Of a stretch of DNA of 64,000 nt, positions 11,522-21,640 are shown piece by piece. The stretch's first letter is position 1. The number at the start of each line of letters is the position of its first letter. The position numbers and the translations under genes were made by a program. This DNA comes from Saposhnikovia divaricata. Lineage: Eukaryota > Streptophyta > Magnoliopsida > Apiales > Apiaceae. The notes below the pieces were generated by a model, which saw only the letters and a list, made by a program, of their open reading frames with translations, was not told where the DNA came from and made no database searches. Location: the NCBI GenBank assembly GCA_036435485.1, contig CM071600.1, positions 112,522,046 to 112,586,045 of the forward strand. The letters are read 5' to 3'.

Positions 11522-13419
11522 TCAAGAAGCCGTAGTGGCAGCCTTGGTAGTACTCTTCACAGGAGAATCTCTATCAGTACTGGTAGCAGTAGTCGACTCC
11601 TCGACAGCAGAACTGGCAGATCTAGTAGGGAGTGGGGTGTGATCAGGGTCTAGGATCTTATAATCAGTAGCTCCCTCCTCTTCCTCATCCTCCTCCATAG
11701 GAGTAATCCTCTGGGACTCTAATAACTTGTCCAGCTCTAAAGGGGCCTCAGGGCAGGGAATATCCCCAATCTGGAACAACTCGGGGTGCCTCTCTGAAAC
11801 AGCATCTAAAGCCCCCTTCCAGCCACTAAAATAGTTAGCTGGGTAGATAAGGTCATCATGCTTACCCATCAGTTTCTGAAAAGCTTCGGAGTCCATGTAC
11901 TCATCAATGATGTCCTCCTTGCTCTATCTAAGCTCAGTAATACTACCATAGGCTTTTTCCAGCTCCTCCTCTTTTGCCTTCAACTTCTCTTCCAAGTTCG
12001 CTATAGTGGCCTTGGACTGATCGAGATCCTTCTTATGGGTCCCAGACTGAGTCTGCCAAGATTTGGCATGGTGAAGGGCGGACTGGAAGTATCTGTTGCC
12101 CTGAAGAGCAACGATTCAAAGGATTAACAAAAAAGAAGTAAAGATTTAAAACCGAGAGAAAAAAAGAGTGCTTATAGTTGCAAGGGCTTGAGCACCCATC
12201 AACTCAACCGCCTCTAAATCATGAGAGACAACTATGTCACGATAATCAGCAGGGGTGATTGAGTGATAAGACCAATCCTTCGAATATTTGGTGTCTCCTA
12301 CAACCGAATCCTACTTTCTGATGCCCCAAAGCAGGCCGAAAAATAGATGATTTCACAGAGGAGACAACCCCGCTTCCTCCTTCCACATCAACAACCTGGT
12401 GAGGTCTCAAAAAAGCAGGCTCTGTTGGCTGAGTCCTAGGATCCTTTATAGCCCGTTTTCTGTTCATACGAGAAGTTTCCCCGGCCAAATGCTCCTGAAG
12501 CTCGTTTATGGCTTTAGCAGCTGAAAAATCAAGGCAAAATCGATAAATGTATAAACACAACTAAACAAATAAATAAAATCTAAGTAAGGGATAGGTGAAG
12601 TTTTACCCTTATCCGAGACAGATGAAAGACCCACGGACTTGAGGGAAAATTCCTCAAGAAGGATGAAGAAGTGAGTCTCCCCTTTATCTGCAATAAGGGT
12701 GGTGAAAGCAGCTTTTTCTGTGTCATCCAGCTCAATATCATATGGATTCCCATCAACAACCTTCCCGAAAGAACTACGGAAGAGGGTGCCCCAATCACCC
12801 CATTCCCATACGAGGTACATGAACTCCTGTTTCCACTTAGGATTATTATCAGGGATTGAGGAGGGTCGTAGATATTTAGGATCGTGGCACGAAGGCTAAT
12901 ATATACCAAGGCAGGATAATTAGCTGCACTATTTTTAAATTGGAATATTTTCCTAAAAAGGGAAATAGACAATGGAAAATTGTTTTTTAAACAAAGGACC
13001 ATGAAACAAAGAATGGCTCTCCAAGCATTTGGGACGAGTTGACAAGGATTTATTTGAATATCTACCAATAGTGTGGGAATGAAATTATGAAATGGAAAGC
13101 GAAGCCCAGCCATCATTGCATCCTTATAGATGCAAAGGGCATTGGGCTTCCAATGGCAGGAACGATCTCCTGGTTCAGCTGGAGCTAATTTAAAAGAAGA
13201 GGGAACATTAAAGAGTTTGTTCATCTTTTTGATCTTTTTGGCCAAAAAACCGTGAGTAGTGATTATAAGAGTCTATGCAGAAATGGAGGGATATTCATCC
13301 CCCCTTTGATTAATCATGTCGATCAAGGAAGTGTATTTCAAACGAATAAGAGGGAAAGAGGTACCTCGTGAAGAAGAGCTCATCTTTCTTAGTCTCCTGG
13401 CTTCTCTATCATCCGCCAT
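11522..13419 (-). pseudogene. Antisense gene of gypsy-1 ('putative gypsy type transposon' family), broken
   Basis: Runs against gag-pol. Starts at 13419 (MADDREARRLRKMSS). The conserved core reads SCHWKPNALCIYKDA, AGLRFPFHNFIPTLLVDI, INPCQLVPNAWRAIL and later GDWGTLFRSSFGK. This matches the antisense gene of gypsy-3 and the plant family Pfam calls 'putative gypsy type transposon' (recognised from memory). A GT-AG intron fits 12606-12521. The last part (about 12110-11522) has a coiled coil (ATIANLEEKLKAKEEELEKA) and an acidic, Ser/Thr-rich tail. Breaks: a stop near 13275, a frameshift near 12830 and a TAG near 11930. Function is unknown; such extra ORFs are known in Tat elements. Confidence 0.75.
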
Positions 13420-13592
13420 TAAAATGCTTGGGAAGAAAGCTTCGAAGAATGATCTTCAAGGAAAGCCCAGAAAACCACCTTGAGGGGAGAACTTTTGCCG
13501 AAAAGTTCTTGTCGGAAATCGCTTGGATCTAGGGCTCTCGAGAGAAAGTTTAGTGAAGTATTTGAGTAGAAGTGAGAAATGAGTTCTCGCAC

Positions 13593-13604
13593 CACTCTTT
13601 TATA
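13593..13604 (-). promoter_or_regulatory. TATA box of the antisense gene (gypsy-1)
   Basis: On the minus strand TATAAAAGAGTG lies 174 bp before the ATG at 13419. The identical 12-mer precedes the antisense gene of gypsy-3 (50475-50486), although the surrounding DNA has diverged. Confidence 0.6.
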
Positions 13605-13769
13605 CAAAACACAGTCAGTCGTTTAGCCGGTTAAAATGCCATGGCAACCGTTTGTGACCGGTTAGGGCCCAAACCAAGGCCCAAGATCTAGAAGCTTATA
13701 GAAGCTTATAAAAGATGGAAGAAGGATCGAAAATTTCCTAAAAAATGAAAAAAAAGATAAAATATCAAC

Positions 13770-14310
13770 GACCTCAACCCAGTTCCTATGATGAGCTCGA
13801 TAAAAGGCACGACGAGGCCCTCTTGTGGTCCTTACACGACCTCAATCCAGGTCGTGGATTGAGTTCGTAGACCTAACGAACGCTTAAAACAATGGTCCTT
13901 ACCTGACCTCAATCCTGGTCGAAGATTGAGGTCGTAGATCACGCGACTAGACAGTTTTATAGACCATGCATAATCTCGAATTAGCTCGTGGCTTGAGCTC
14001 GTAAGTCCTGCTACAAGGCCAATCTAAGGGCCATACACGACCTCAAATCACTTCGAAGATTGAGGTCGCGGTTAGCTCGAAGAGCCAATATAAGGACTTA
14101 ACACGATCTCAAACCAGCTCGTTGGAAGGGATCGAAGGTCTCACGACCTCCTTGTTTTGGTGCCCTTACATGACCTCGATCCACGTCGTGGTATGATGTC
14201 GAGCAACTTACGACTAGGCTGTTTTAAGGACCTTACACGACCTCGATTCTGGTCATGAAAGGAGGTCGTAGGTTTCACGACCTTAATCCAGGTCAAGGGT
14301 CTAAAAATAA
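13770..14310. repeat. Array of degenerate palindromic 'ACGACCTCAATCC' modules
   Basis: About seven modules pair a stretch like ACGACCTCAATCC with its complement GATTGAGGTCGT a short distance away, so each can fold back. Examples lie near 13833-13870, 13900-13935, 14037-14070, 14170-14200 and 14235-14270. The array sits between the promoter of the antisense gene and the conserved block before the polypurine tract. Confidence 0.75.
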
Positions 14311-14503
14311 AAAAAATAAAAATTCCAAAAATTCTCAAAAATTCCAAAAGAGATAATAGAAAATTATGAGTTCATTTTTGGAGGTTATGTGCCCAAAATA
14401 TTTTTGACAAATAGGTGCAAAAATAATGTAAAAATACCTGTAAGTATGCGAAAGCGCAAGAAAGTTATTTATAACTTTCTGTAAGACACAAATATAATTG
14501 TTT

Positions 14504-14588
14504 AGCCTCGAATAAGGCAAATCGTCGTAAATGTGTAGGTCGCTCCACACTTTATATTCAAGACGATACCTGTGAGACACTAGTGTAC
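14504..14588. promoter_or_regulatory. Conserved non-coding block before the 3' LTR (gypsy-1)
   Basis: Includes AGCCTCGAATAAGGCAAATC and GTAAATGTGTAGGTCGCTCC. Nearly the same sequence, at the same place relative to the polypurine tract, occurs in gypsy-2 (26211-26290), and its central part occurs in gypsy-3 (48459-48508). A cis-acting role is inferred. Confidence 0.65.
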
Positions 14589-14630
14589 ATACGCCTTTTA
14601 ACTTCAATGAAAACCTGATCAGTTTTCTTA

Positions 14631-14646
14631 GAAGTTGGGGGGCAAC
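14631..14646 (+). promoter_or_regulatory. Polypurine tract of gypsy-1
   Basis: GAAGTTGGGGGGCAAC abuts the 3' LTR. The same purine run abuts the 3' LTRs of gypsy-2 and gypsy-3. It would prime plus-strand DNA synthesis. Confidence 0.85.
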
Positions 14647-15157
14647 TGATATGGGCTGAAAGTAAACCCTAAATACACATTTAATATTACGTTAAATGAA
14701 CCTAAGTTGGTCCAAGGTCAAAGCCCAGTTACGAGGCCCAAAACCCTAATAATGATAGTAAATTCGTAATTAATAAATCAGCCAAATTTGATACTCCAAT
14801 ATCGAGTCCAATATGAAATCAAATCACCTTTGGAGTAGCCTCCAAGGCATACAACTTCAATACTTATCCACCTCATTTCTGGATGGATCTAGAATTGGGC
14901 CAAAGCTGTGACTTGCCCACCAAGTCTCCTAATTCTACTCTTATTCTAGGGTTCTCAACACCTATATAAAGACCTGATCCTTCACAAACAGGACTACGTT
15001 TTATTGGCTTAATTCTTGATATTTGCAAGATACGTAGGCATCTTGTGAGGGCCCGAGTTAAGTAACGAAACACTTGATCAGCCATTAAAGCTCGAAGCTC
15101 TCCCTAACTCTAGCATTCAATACGCAATAAATACACCCTACTTTTCGTTCCACAACA
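14647..15157 (+). repeat. 3' LTR of gypsy-1
   Basis: Same length as 642-1152 with roughly 20 substitutions by eye. Followed by the CCGAC target duplication. Confidence 0.93.
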
Positions 15158-15432
15158 CCGACATTTCCCTTATCTATAATTTTAGACAATTTCCGGACGT
15201 TGATTATATTAATCAAACCTCTAAATACCTATAAGAAGATTCCACCTCATCTTTTACCATATTTAAATGATATATTCTATTTATAATAACTTAAAATAAT
15301 AATAACATACTATTTTTAGAATATAGCCAATCAATATAACCAATATGATTGAAGCATAAAAACTTACAGGTTCATCAAATTTTACTTAATCAGTATAACC
15401 TATTATTTTAGCCAACCCCGTTGGAGATGCTC

Positions 15433-15967
15433 TTATAACCTGTACCTTTAATATGTTAAAATAATATTTTATGTTATAATTATGTTTTTATATAATCATT
15501 ATTTTGAGTAATTATTTTAATTTAATATAACTGAATTAATGATATGCATGATTTAAAACTTATATTATAAAATTTTAAGTTAAGTATGTGATCGACGAGA
15601 TTCAAACCTTGAATCTTTGGTAGTAATTCAATAACAAAATATACCTTTCATTATATCTAACGGTCATTATTCATTGTATAGTTGAACCACTGAACCAAAA
15701 TACAAACAATTTATACTCATGTTTCCTTATTATAAACGTATATAGATTTTTAATATATTTTATTAATGATTGAAAAATATGTTGTGATATTTTAGGGTAT
15801 ATATTAATGATTGGAATAATAGTTTTAAAATAAAATGTAACGTGTTCTAATTAGAAAAGAAATATTAATGATTGGAAGATATGGTAAAATTGATGTTTTT
15901 AGATGTTTATAAAAGGTAATATATATTCAATTAAAAGTAAACGTAAAAGGCAATTGACTAATTATCA

Positions 15968-15976
<9 letters not shown>
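15433..15976 (-). mobile_element. Helitron-related remnant
   Basis: Blocks here, such as ATTAATGATATGCATG, GAGATTCAAACCTTGAATC and ATTAATGATTGGAAGATATG, recur in the same order in the Helitron at 21647-24095. The left edge (TTATAACCTGTACC) resembles a decayed version of its TTATAACCCGTGCG terminus. The other end is lost in a TA tract at about 15977. Confidence 0.5.
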
Positions 15977-16006
<30 letters not shown>

Positions 16007-16020
16007 ACTATATATATATA

Positions 16021-16360
16021 GTTGCACTCTAGAAAGAAAACCTTATATAAAGAACAATAAAGAACACCATCATAATACTTTATTTTTCGTAAAAAATGAT
16101 TTGTTATAATAAGAATCACAAATTTTAACAATAATTAAATTTAACATATCGAATCTAACATAAAATCACATCTAAATTTAAAAATCAAATGTTACATAGA
16201 ATCCACTATAAAATCTTATATATATTTTTGTAACAATGAAATTATGTATAATCATGTTATATTTGATCCTAATATTTTGTTAGATTCTATTATTATTCAT
16301 AAAACATCATTTTTATGTGTAAATTAGAATCTAAATGTGATTTTATGTAAGATTCTATGG

Positions 16361-16361
<1 letters not shown>
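16021..16361. repeat. Inverted-repeat fragment between TA tracts
   Basis: ATAAAATCACATCTAAAT near 16165 is inverted near 16330 (ATCTAAATGTGATTTTAT), giving a fold-back of about 35 bp. TA microsatellites flank both sides, as for the elements at 16429-17575. No coding potential. Confidence 0.45.

Positions 16362-16362
<1 letters not shown>

Positions 16363-16428
<66 letters not shown>
16363..16428. repeat. (TA)n microsatellite
   Basis: About 65 bp of TA dinucleotides directly before the inverted-repeat element at 16429. Confidence 0.95.
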
Positions 16429-16430
<2 letters not shown>

Positions 16431-16880
16431 AAATGGGTCAGCAGCCACAGTTGGATATTTTGTAATATCCAACCAACCCATCTTATACCGTTAAAACATC
16501 CAATCAACGGTCAGGATGAGGGGACTTACGCTATATAATATAGCGTATTATGCTATATAATAGAGCGTAAGTTAAAGTTTTCAAAACCCCCATTTAAATT
16601 GTGTCGAAATATATCAAATATGGTATGCAAAATGATCGTTGTGAGATGTAGAAAAATACAGTGAAGTCGGATTTTAAAAATATCTCACCAATTGACGGAA
16701 AAAATCAAATTAGAAACGGAGAGATTTTGGTATAAACTTACGCTATATTATATAGCGTAATACGCTATATAATGTAGCGTAAGCTTTTCAAATCCTAGCC
16801 GTGCATTAGCTTACTGGATGGTCACAGATGGGTTGGTTAGATATTAGATTATATCCAACTTTGGCTGTAGAAGGCGTCCC
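16429..16880. mobile_element. Micron-like element A (fold-back, TA-flanked)
   Basis: The first 55 bp (AGCCACAGTTGGATATT ... CCAACCAACCCATCT) are inverted at the right end (AGATGGGTTGGTT ... CCAACTTTGGCTGT). A second inner inverted pair, ACTTACGCTATATAATATAG near 16527 and the ACGCTATATTATATAGCGTA region near 16740, makes multi-armed hairpins. The core GGTATGCAAAATGATCGTTG is shared with element F at 44010-44322. No ORF; non-autonomous. Confidence 0.65.
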
Positions 16881-16906
16881 TATATGTATATATATGTATA
16901 TATATA

Positions 16907-17253
16907 GGGGGCTACTCCAATACAAACCTCCTTAGAATACAAACCTAAACACCAAATTCCAATCCAACATTCAAGCTAATCTAATGACAAAACTAGGGGT
17001 ACCCCAAGACAAAAAACGTATAATAATCTACCCTCCATTTAGTTATTAAAAAAAATCACTGTTCGCTGTGCTGACGTGGCAGTGACGTCAGCGTGAACAT
17101 TGTTTTTTTTTTTTTGCTGAATATTGGTGAGCTAATTTATGACATTTTTTGTGAAGGTGCCCCTTGCGGGGCCCTTAGAATAGATGAAATATAATATATT
17201 TTGTGTTGGTTTGTAGTTCTCATTTTAAGAGTGGTTTTTATTTGAGTAAAAGC
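16907..17253. mobile_element. Micron-like element B
   Basis: Lies between two TA tracts. The left end TACTCCAATACAAACC is partly inverted at the right end (GGTTTGTAGTTCTC and then TTTGAGTAAAAGCC). Contains the hairpin GCTGACGTGGCAGTGACGTC and the GC core GCCCCTTGCGGGGCCC at about 17159-17174. Confidence 0.6.
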
Positions 17254-17254
17254 C

Positions 17255-17349
<95 letters not shown>
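17254..17349. repeat. (TA)n microsatellite
   Basis: Ninety-six bp of TA with one interruption at 17281-17284. It separates elements B and C. Confidence 0.95.
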
Positions 17350-17353
<4 letters not shown>

Positions 17354-17537
17354 AAAATGGTCCTACAGTTAACTGTAGAAAATTTCCTAAAGTTAAGCTA
17401 TCAAAACTACGTAGTTTTGATGAATTTTTTTATTTATTTAGAAGGGCCCCGCAGGGGCATTGTTGATTGTGCATATGTGTCACAATCTTAATGGTTAACT
17501 TTAGGAAAATTTTCTAAAGTTAACCATAGGAACATAT

Positions 17538-17542
<5 letters not shown>
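17350..17542. mobile_element. Micron-like element C
   Basis: A clear inverted repeat: GTTAACTGTAGAAAATTTCC at the left pairs with the right end, where TTTAGGAAAATTTTC and AAAGTTAACCATAGGAAC read in reverse complement. The GC core GGCCCCGCAGGGGCA is at 17445-17459. TA tracts bound both sides. Confidence 0.65.

Positions 17543-17575
<33 letters not shown>
17543..17575. repeat. (TA)n microsatellite
   Basis: Uninterrupted TA between elements C and D. Confidence 0.9.
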
Positions 17576-17578
<3 letters not shown>

Positions 17579-17900
17579 AGTACTCATGTGAGAACCCCCT
17601 ACTATTGTGAGATATGAGATCTAATCTCATCCCTTCATTTTAATCTAATCTAATTGTCCCGCTAGGGGCACCCACACTAATAACCTACACCCTCACATAC
17701 ACTAACTCCACCCCCTGATGACATCAACATGATGTCATAAATATTTTTTTTTTAACAAAAAAATTGGGAATTTTTTTTGTTTGAAAAAAAATCTTGAAAA
17801 AAATTTATGACGTCATGTTGACGTCATACTGGTGACTTTTTACAAAATCTGGTGATTTTTTTTTACAAAAAATTATGTTGTGTGGAATTCGAAACTTAGA
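17576..17900. mobile_element. Micron-like element D (right end uncertain)
   Basis: Starts GCAAGTACTCATGTGAGAAC right after a TA tract. The GC core GTCCCGCTAGGGGC is at 17656-17669. An inner inverted repeat pairs GATGACATCAACATGATGTC near 17717 with TGACGTCATGTTGACGTCAT near 17808. I could not find the matching right terminus; sequence from 17900 to 18160 shows nothing recognisable. Confidence 0.45.
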
Positions 17901-18164
17901 CATGTGTATATAATAACTTTTAGTATATAATGCTTTTAATTTCACTTGAAAGATTGAACGGTTGTGGTTAAAAGGGATACTCAAAATGTCGTGAACCAAA
18001 TAAATAATTATACTCTATTTTCCTTATTTCAGCTTTAATTTAAATATTTTTAATATTATTATCTTATTTAAAATTAGTTAATATTAATGGATACTAAAAA
18101 AGAAAGGTGTTAATTAAAATGGAAGTTTAACTAAATTACGAATTATACCATATTTTACTTATTA

Positions 18165-18413
18165 CTCCCTCTTTCCCTCTCAATTCTTTACACTTTCCTT
18201 TTTGGGATATCCCTCTCAATTATTTACATTCCAAAACTTACCCAAAATAGTAAAGTTTTATAATATAAAAAGTAACTACACCCACTACTTTCCTCCACTA
18301 CACTAACTTTCCCACCACTTTACTCACTTTTCTTATTTTTCTCTACTACTTTACACTTTTTCTTAACCTCCGTGCCCAACTCATTTGTAAACAAATGAGA
18401 GGGACGGAGGGAG
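18165..18413. mobile_element. Stowaway-type MITE
   Basis: Left end CTCCCTCTTTCCCTCTCAAT and right end TGAGAGGGACGGAGGGAG form the Stowaway terminal inverted repeat. TA is duplicated at 18163-18164 and 18414-18415. 249 bp with no ORF. Confidence 0.85.
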
Positions 18414-18415
18414 TA

Positions 18416-18810
18416 TAGTTTAGTATAGATTAGGAAGTTGTTGAGATGTATAATTAAGGCATCCCAAATCTCCTTTGCAGTTTTGCATCCAATAACTTTG
18501 TTATGCATTACAGAGTCAAGATTGTTATGGAGTATATTCTTTACATTTGCTTCCTTTAGCACATACCTTTTCTTCAGGAGTCCGGTCCTTTTCTTTCATA
18601 ACATAGTGCTTTTGGAATAGTCTATCCTCCCACAACAACAATAGGAACAAGCTTTGTAAGAACAAAGACACCATCATTCACCTTGTCAAGATACTTAGGA
18701 TTTGTGGCCTCTAAGAACATTAACATCTTGACGCTGCATGTAGGATACTCAGTTTTCTTCAAGATTGGAATTCTAATACCATCATATTGGTTTCCAGTGA
18801 CTAAAAAATT
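18416..18810 (-). pseudogene. gag: gag fragment of a Sirevirus-like copia
   Basis: Minus-strand reading gives IPILKKTEYP, VKMLMFLEATNPKYLDKVND and, in another frame, NNLDSVMHNKVIG with TAKEIWDAL. All three match the N-terminal Gag of the copia at 37093 (IPILRPSEYP, VKMTMFLEAIDVEYLDRINE, VIGLTTAKEIWDAL). At least one frameshift and several stops are present. It abuts the LTR at 18811 without a primer-binding site, so the leader is deleted. No pol follows. Confidence 0.75.
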
Positions 18811-19342
18811 GTTGAAGAAGGGTTGAATACAGATGTATAATTTTTTTGTTAAACAGAAAACACAATATGAAAAACTGATAGATTTTACTAATGATGTATA
18901 AAATCTGTTACAAAACTAAAACTTACTCTCTCGAGAAGTACATAATTCTGGAGAGCTTCTAGGTTTTAAGAATGATAAATTCTAAGTCGAACACATACAA
19001 TGTAAACCTATATGTGTTCATATAGATACACAACTACACAATCAATTATATGATAATGATTACAATGTAAAACAAAAACTATTCTTCATAATCTTCTATT
19101 GATTGCTTCTGTTGATTGCTGCAACTGCTGCAATTATTGACTTCCAGAAATCGACATATCAATCTGCAAATGTGAATCAAACATCTCCTGTTTTGCTGGG
19201 ATTTAACTAACAGAATCTGTCAACAAACACTAATCAATCTTTAAACTTTGATTTGACTAAACTCTGACAATGTCATGCTCACATCATACTCTGATAGAAT
19301 CAGATTAAATTCTGATAAATCCTGACAACATCATTTCTAACA
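18811..19342 (-). repeat. LTR of the same truncated copia
   Basis: On the minus strand it starts TGTTAGAAATGATG, the same start as the LTR of the copia at 37093, and ends TTCAACA. The length of 532 bp is close to the 515 bp of that family. It has AAACTCTG and related words but is otherwise diverged, so this is a sister family. Confidence 0.65.
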
Positions 19343-20116
19343 TTAGGTTTTTAAAATCTTTGTAGAATAAGATTTTTTTATCATTTTCCTTCATTACTTG
19401 ATATTAGGTTGTAAAATTTATCCACATATATTTTGATTTAATTCCTATGGATGTTTTTTGTTTATATAGATCCAAAAGATACGTTAATTTTACAAGTACA
19501 ATCGAAAAGATACTATATTTTAAGTTTTAAATCTATTATATATCTAATACATCAACAGGGGGTTTCCCTGAGCAAATTAATTCATAGGCTCGGCCCCTCC
19601 GAACCTCACTCCAAACCTAACTCTAAATATTTGTAAAAATATTATTATTCAAAGGGTTGGAACCATTAATTCATAGGCTCGGCCCCTCCGAACTTCACTC
19701 CAAACCTAACTCTAAATATTTGTAAAAATATTGTTGTTCAAAGGGTTGGATCCCATCCATGACCTTGCAGAATTAAAATCAACACCATAACCAGTTGAGC
19801 TGTGTGAGCATTTGAGTTTATATTAAAAATCATTAACTACATACATAAATATTTGTATAATGTATAATCCCAATATGGCTTTTCAAACACCCCATTGTCC
19901 TTTTAACTTCCCACACTTTCTATTAATGATTTTAGGACCAGGACACTCTACAAGATCGTTAGACTATTTTACAGGAGTATTTATTTTTAATATAGATAAA
20001 GTGCAAAAAATGAAATCTATTAATTATATTTGTACATTTGTATAATTATTAATTATAATGTATATTTGTAGATAATTATACATTAATGTATAATTATTAA
20101 TTATACATGCATACGT
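19343..20116. other. AT-rich non-coding DNA
   Basis: Apart from the tandem repeat at 19576-19753 I see no gene or element end. The short open frames here are not supported. Confidence 0.4.
19576..19753. repeat. Tandem duplication of an 89-bp unit
   Basis: Both copies begin ATTAATTCATAGGCTCGGCC and include CTCTAAATATTTGTAAAAAT; they start at 19576 and 19665 and differ at only a few bases. Confidence 0.85.
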
Positions 20117-20167
20117 ATATACACATACACACACACACATACATACATACATACATACATACATACA

Positions 20168-20201
<34 letters not shown>

Positions 20202-20287
20202 CATACATACATACATACGTACATACATACATACATACATACATACATACATACATACATACATACATACATACATACATACATACA
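20117..20287. repeat. (CATA)n microsatellite
   Basis: About 170 bp of CATA units, preceded by a CA run, with two point interruptions. It is open in several frames only because the unit lacks stops. Confidence 0.95.
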
Positions 20288-20850
20288 TTAATGTTGTATA
20301 ATCTATTAATATTTCATTAATTGTAATCTATTAATTGTTGTATAGTTAATATGCATATTTATACATACATACACATGTACAAACATAAATACATACATAA
20401 ATTTCTGTGGATATATAATAAAATGTTATAATATTATATATATACATACATATATACTATATAGCATACATACATACATACATTTATGTTGTATAATCTA
20501 TTAATATTTCATTATTTGTAATCTATTAAATATTGTATAATTAATATGCATATATATATATATATATATACATACATACACATGTACAAACATAAAAAGA
20601 AAAAGGACCCTGAGATATATCTCAGGGAAGTTTTTCTAAGATACATATAAAATAATCTTTAAATCTTGCTGGGCCCGCAGGGCTAATTAAAAATTTCTGA
20701 AATTACTAAAATACCCACCCCATTTTTATATATAAAAAGCAGCTATCTCAGGGAACTTACCTGAGATATATCTCAGGCTCCCTACTCTCAAATATAAATA
20801 CATACATATATAAATTTCTGTGGATATATAATAATGTACTATAATATTCA
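20288..20850. repeat. Direct duplication of about 180 bp, second copy split by element E
   Basis: ATGTTGTATAATCTATTAAT, then CATACATACACATGTACAAA and TAAATTTCTGTGGATATATA, occur in order at 20292-20410. They occur again at 20487-20840, where the second copy is interrupted at 20597-20793. Confidence 0.75.
20597..20793. mobile_element. Micron-like element E, with visible empty-site copy
   Basis: Inverted ends: CCTGAGATATATCTCAGG at the left and again near the right end, followed inward by (G/T)AAGTT. ATAAA is duplicated at 20592-20596 and 20794-20798. The neighbouring duplicate at about 20380-20395 is the unoccupied version of the same site. The GC core GGGCCCGCAGGGC is at 20671-20683. 197 bp with no ORF. 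Confidence 0.7.
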
Positions 20851-21061
20851 CTAATATATACCATATTTTATTAATCATTTTAGATCTACTGTAATTATTT
20901 ACGAATTAAATATTATAAAAAATATCACAATACAAAAAAAGAACCTTCATGCGTATATAAGTATAATACAAACTTGTATTAACATTAACTATCGTAAAAC
21001 TCATCATTCACATCTTTAATACGTAAACGCCCAAAAAAATATAACAAACATATATATAAAT

Positions 21062-21081
21062 ATAAATAAATAAATAAATAA

Positions 21082-21126
<45 letters not shown>
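21062..21126. repeat. (AATA)n/(TA)n microsatellite
   Basis: Six AATA units followed by about 40 bp of TA. Confidence 0.9.
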
Positions 21127-21129
<3 letters not shown>

Positions 21130-21610
21130 GAGCAAATAGGGGGATTCCATAAGCAAATTTATTCATATAAAAAGTCATATTTACCCCTACTAATTATATC
21201 CATGTTATATTTCCGGGGGCTATTTAGGTATTGCAACACTAACATATTTATTACATAATAATAACTAATATGAACTAATATGAATTTATTATTATGTAAT
21301 TAATACTTGTATGTATCTCTGTATCCATCCATGTTAACTCTATATATTTATATTTCGAAGTACGGTTTTGATCTTAACATTGACCAATTTATTACATATC
21401 GTTCAAGTTTGCTTTAACAAAACAAAGCATAACGTAAAATATAAAACAGATTTAATTTAACCAGAATTATAATTTGCATGTCACGATCGGGTATTGCATA
21501 AATTCAATTTCCTCACAACAATTGCTACGAAGATATGAACAATTGAAGATATCAACAATCCAATCCTACGTGATCACGAGTAATTCATAAATATTTATAA
21601 TCTAGAGCAT

Positions 21611-21640
21611 GCCCGTGCCTTGCACGGGCTACGAAGCTAG
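21611..21640 (+). mobile_element. 3' terminus of a + strand Helitron
   Basis: The hairpin GCCCGTGCCTTGCACGGGC (21611-21629) is followed, 7 bp on, by CTAG at 21637-21640 and a T, the standard Helitron 3' end. The 5' end was not found; 21127-21610 shows no other feature. Confidence 0.6.

Larger units (their letters stand above)
642..15157 (+). mobile_element. gypsy-1: complete Tat-type Ty3/gypsy retrotransposon
   Basis: Two 511-bp LTRs (TGATATGGG...CACAACA) bound the element, and the 5-bp duplication CCGAC is present at 637-641 and 15158-15162. Order: LTR, primer-binding site, gag, protease, RT, RNase H, integrase, an antisense gene, a palindrome array, polypurine tract, LTR. There is no chromodomain after the integrase, and an extra ORF lies between pol and the 3' LTR; both are features of the Tat lineage. 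The LTRs differ at roughly 20 sites by eye (about 4%). Every coding region is damaged, and a 4.3-kb LTR is nested in RNase H. Confidence 0.93.
268..15432. mobile_element. MITE-like element split by gypsy-1
   Basis: The left end (268) reads GAGCATCTACAATGG and then GCTAAAAT. The reverse complement of the right end (15432) reads GAGCATCTCCAACGG and then GGCTAAAAT, so the two form an imperfect terminal inverted repeat. Both halves (268-641 and 15163-15432) are AT-rich and share 'tagccaa' words. Without gypsy-1 the element would be about 640 bp. No convincing target duplication is visible, so the superfamily is left open and the exact ends are approximate. Confidence 0.5.

Noticed and set aside
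20024..20301. Open frames of MYVC or HTYI repeats on both strands
   Set aside because: They are translations of the (CATA)n microsatellite, open only because the unit has no stop.
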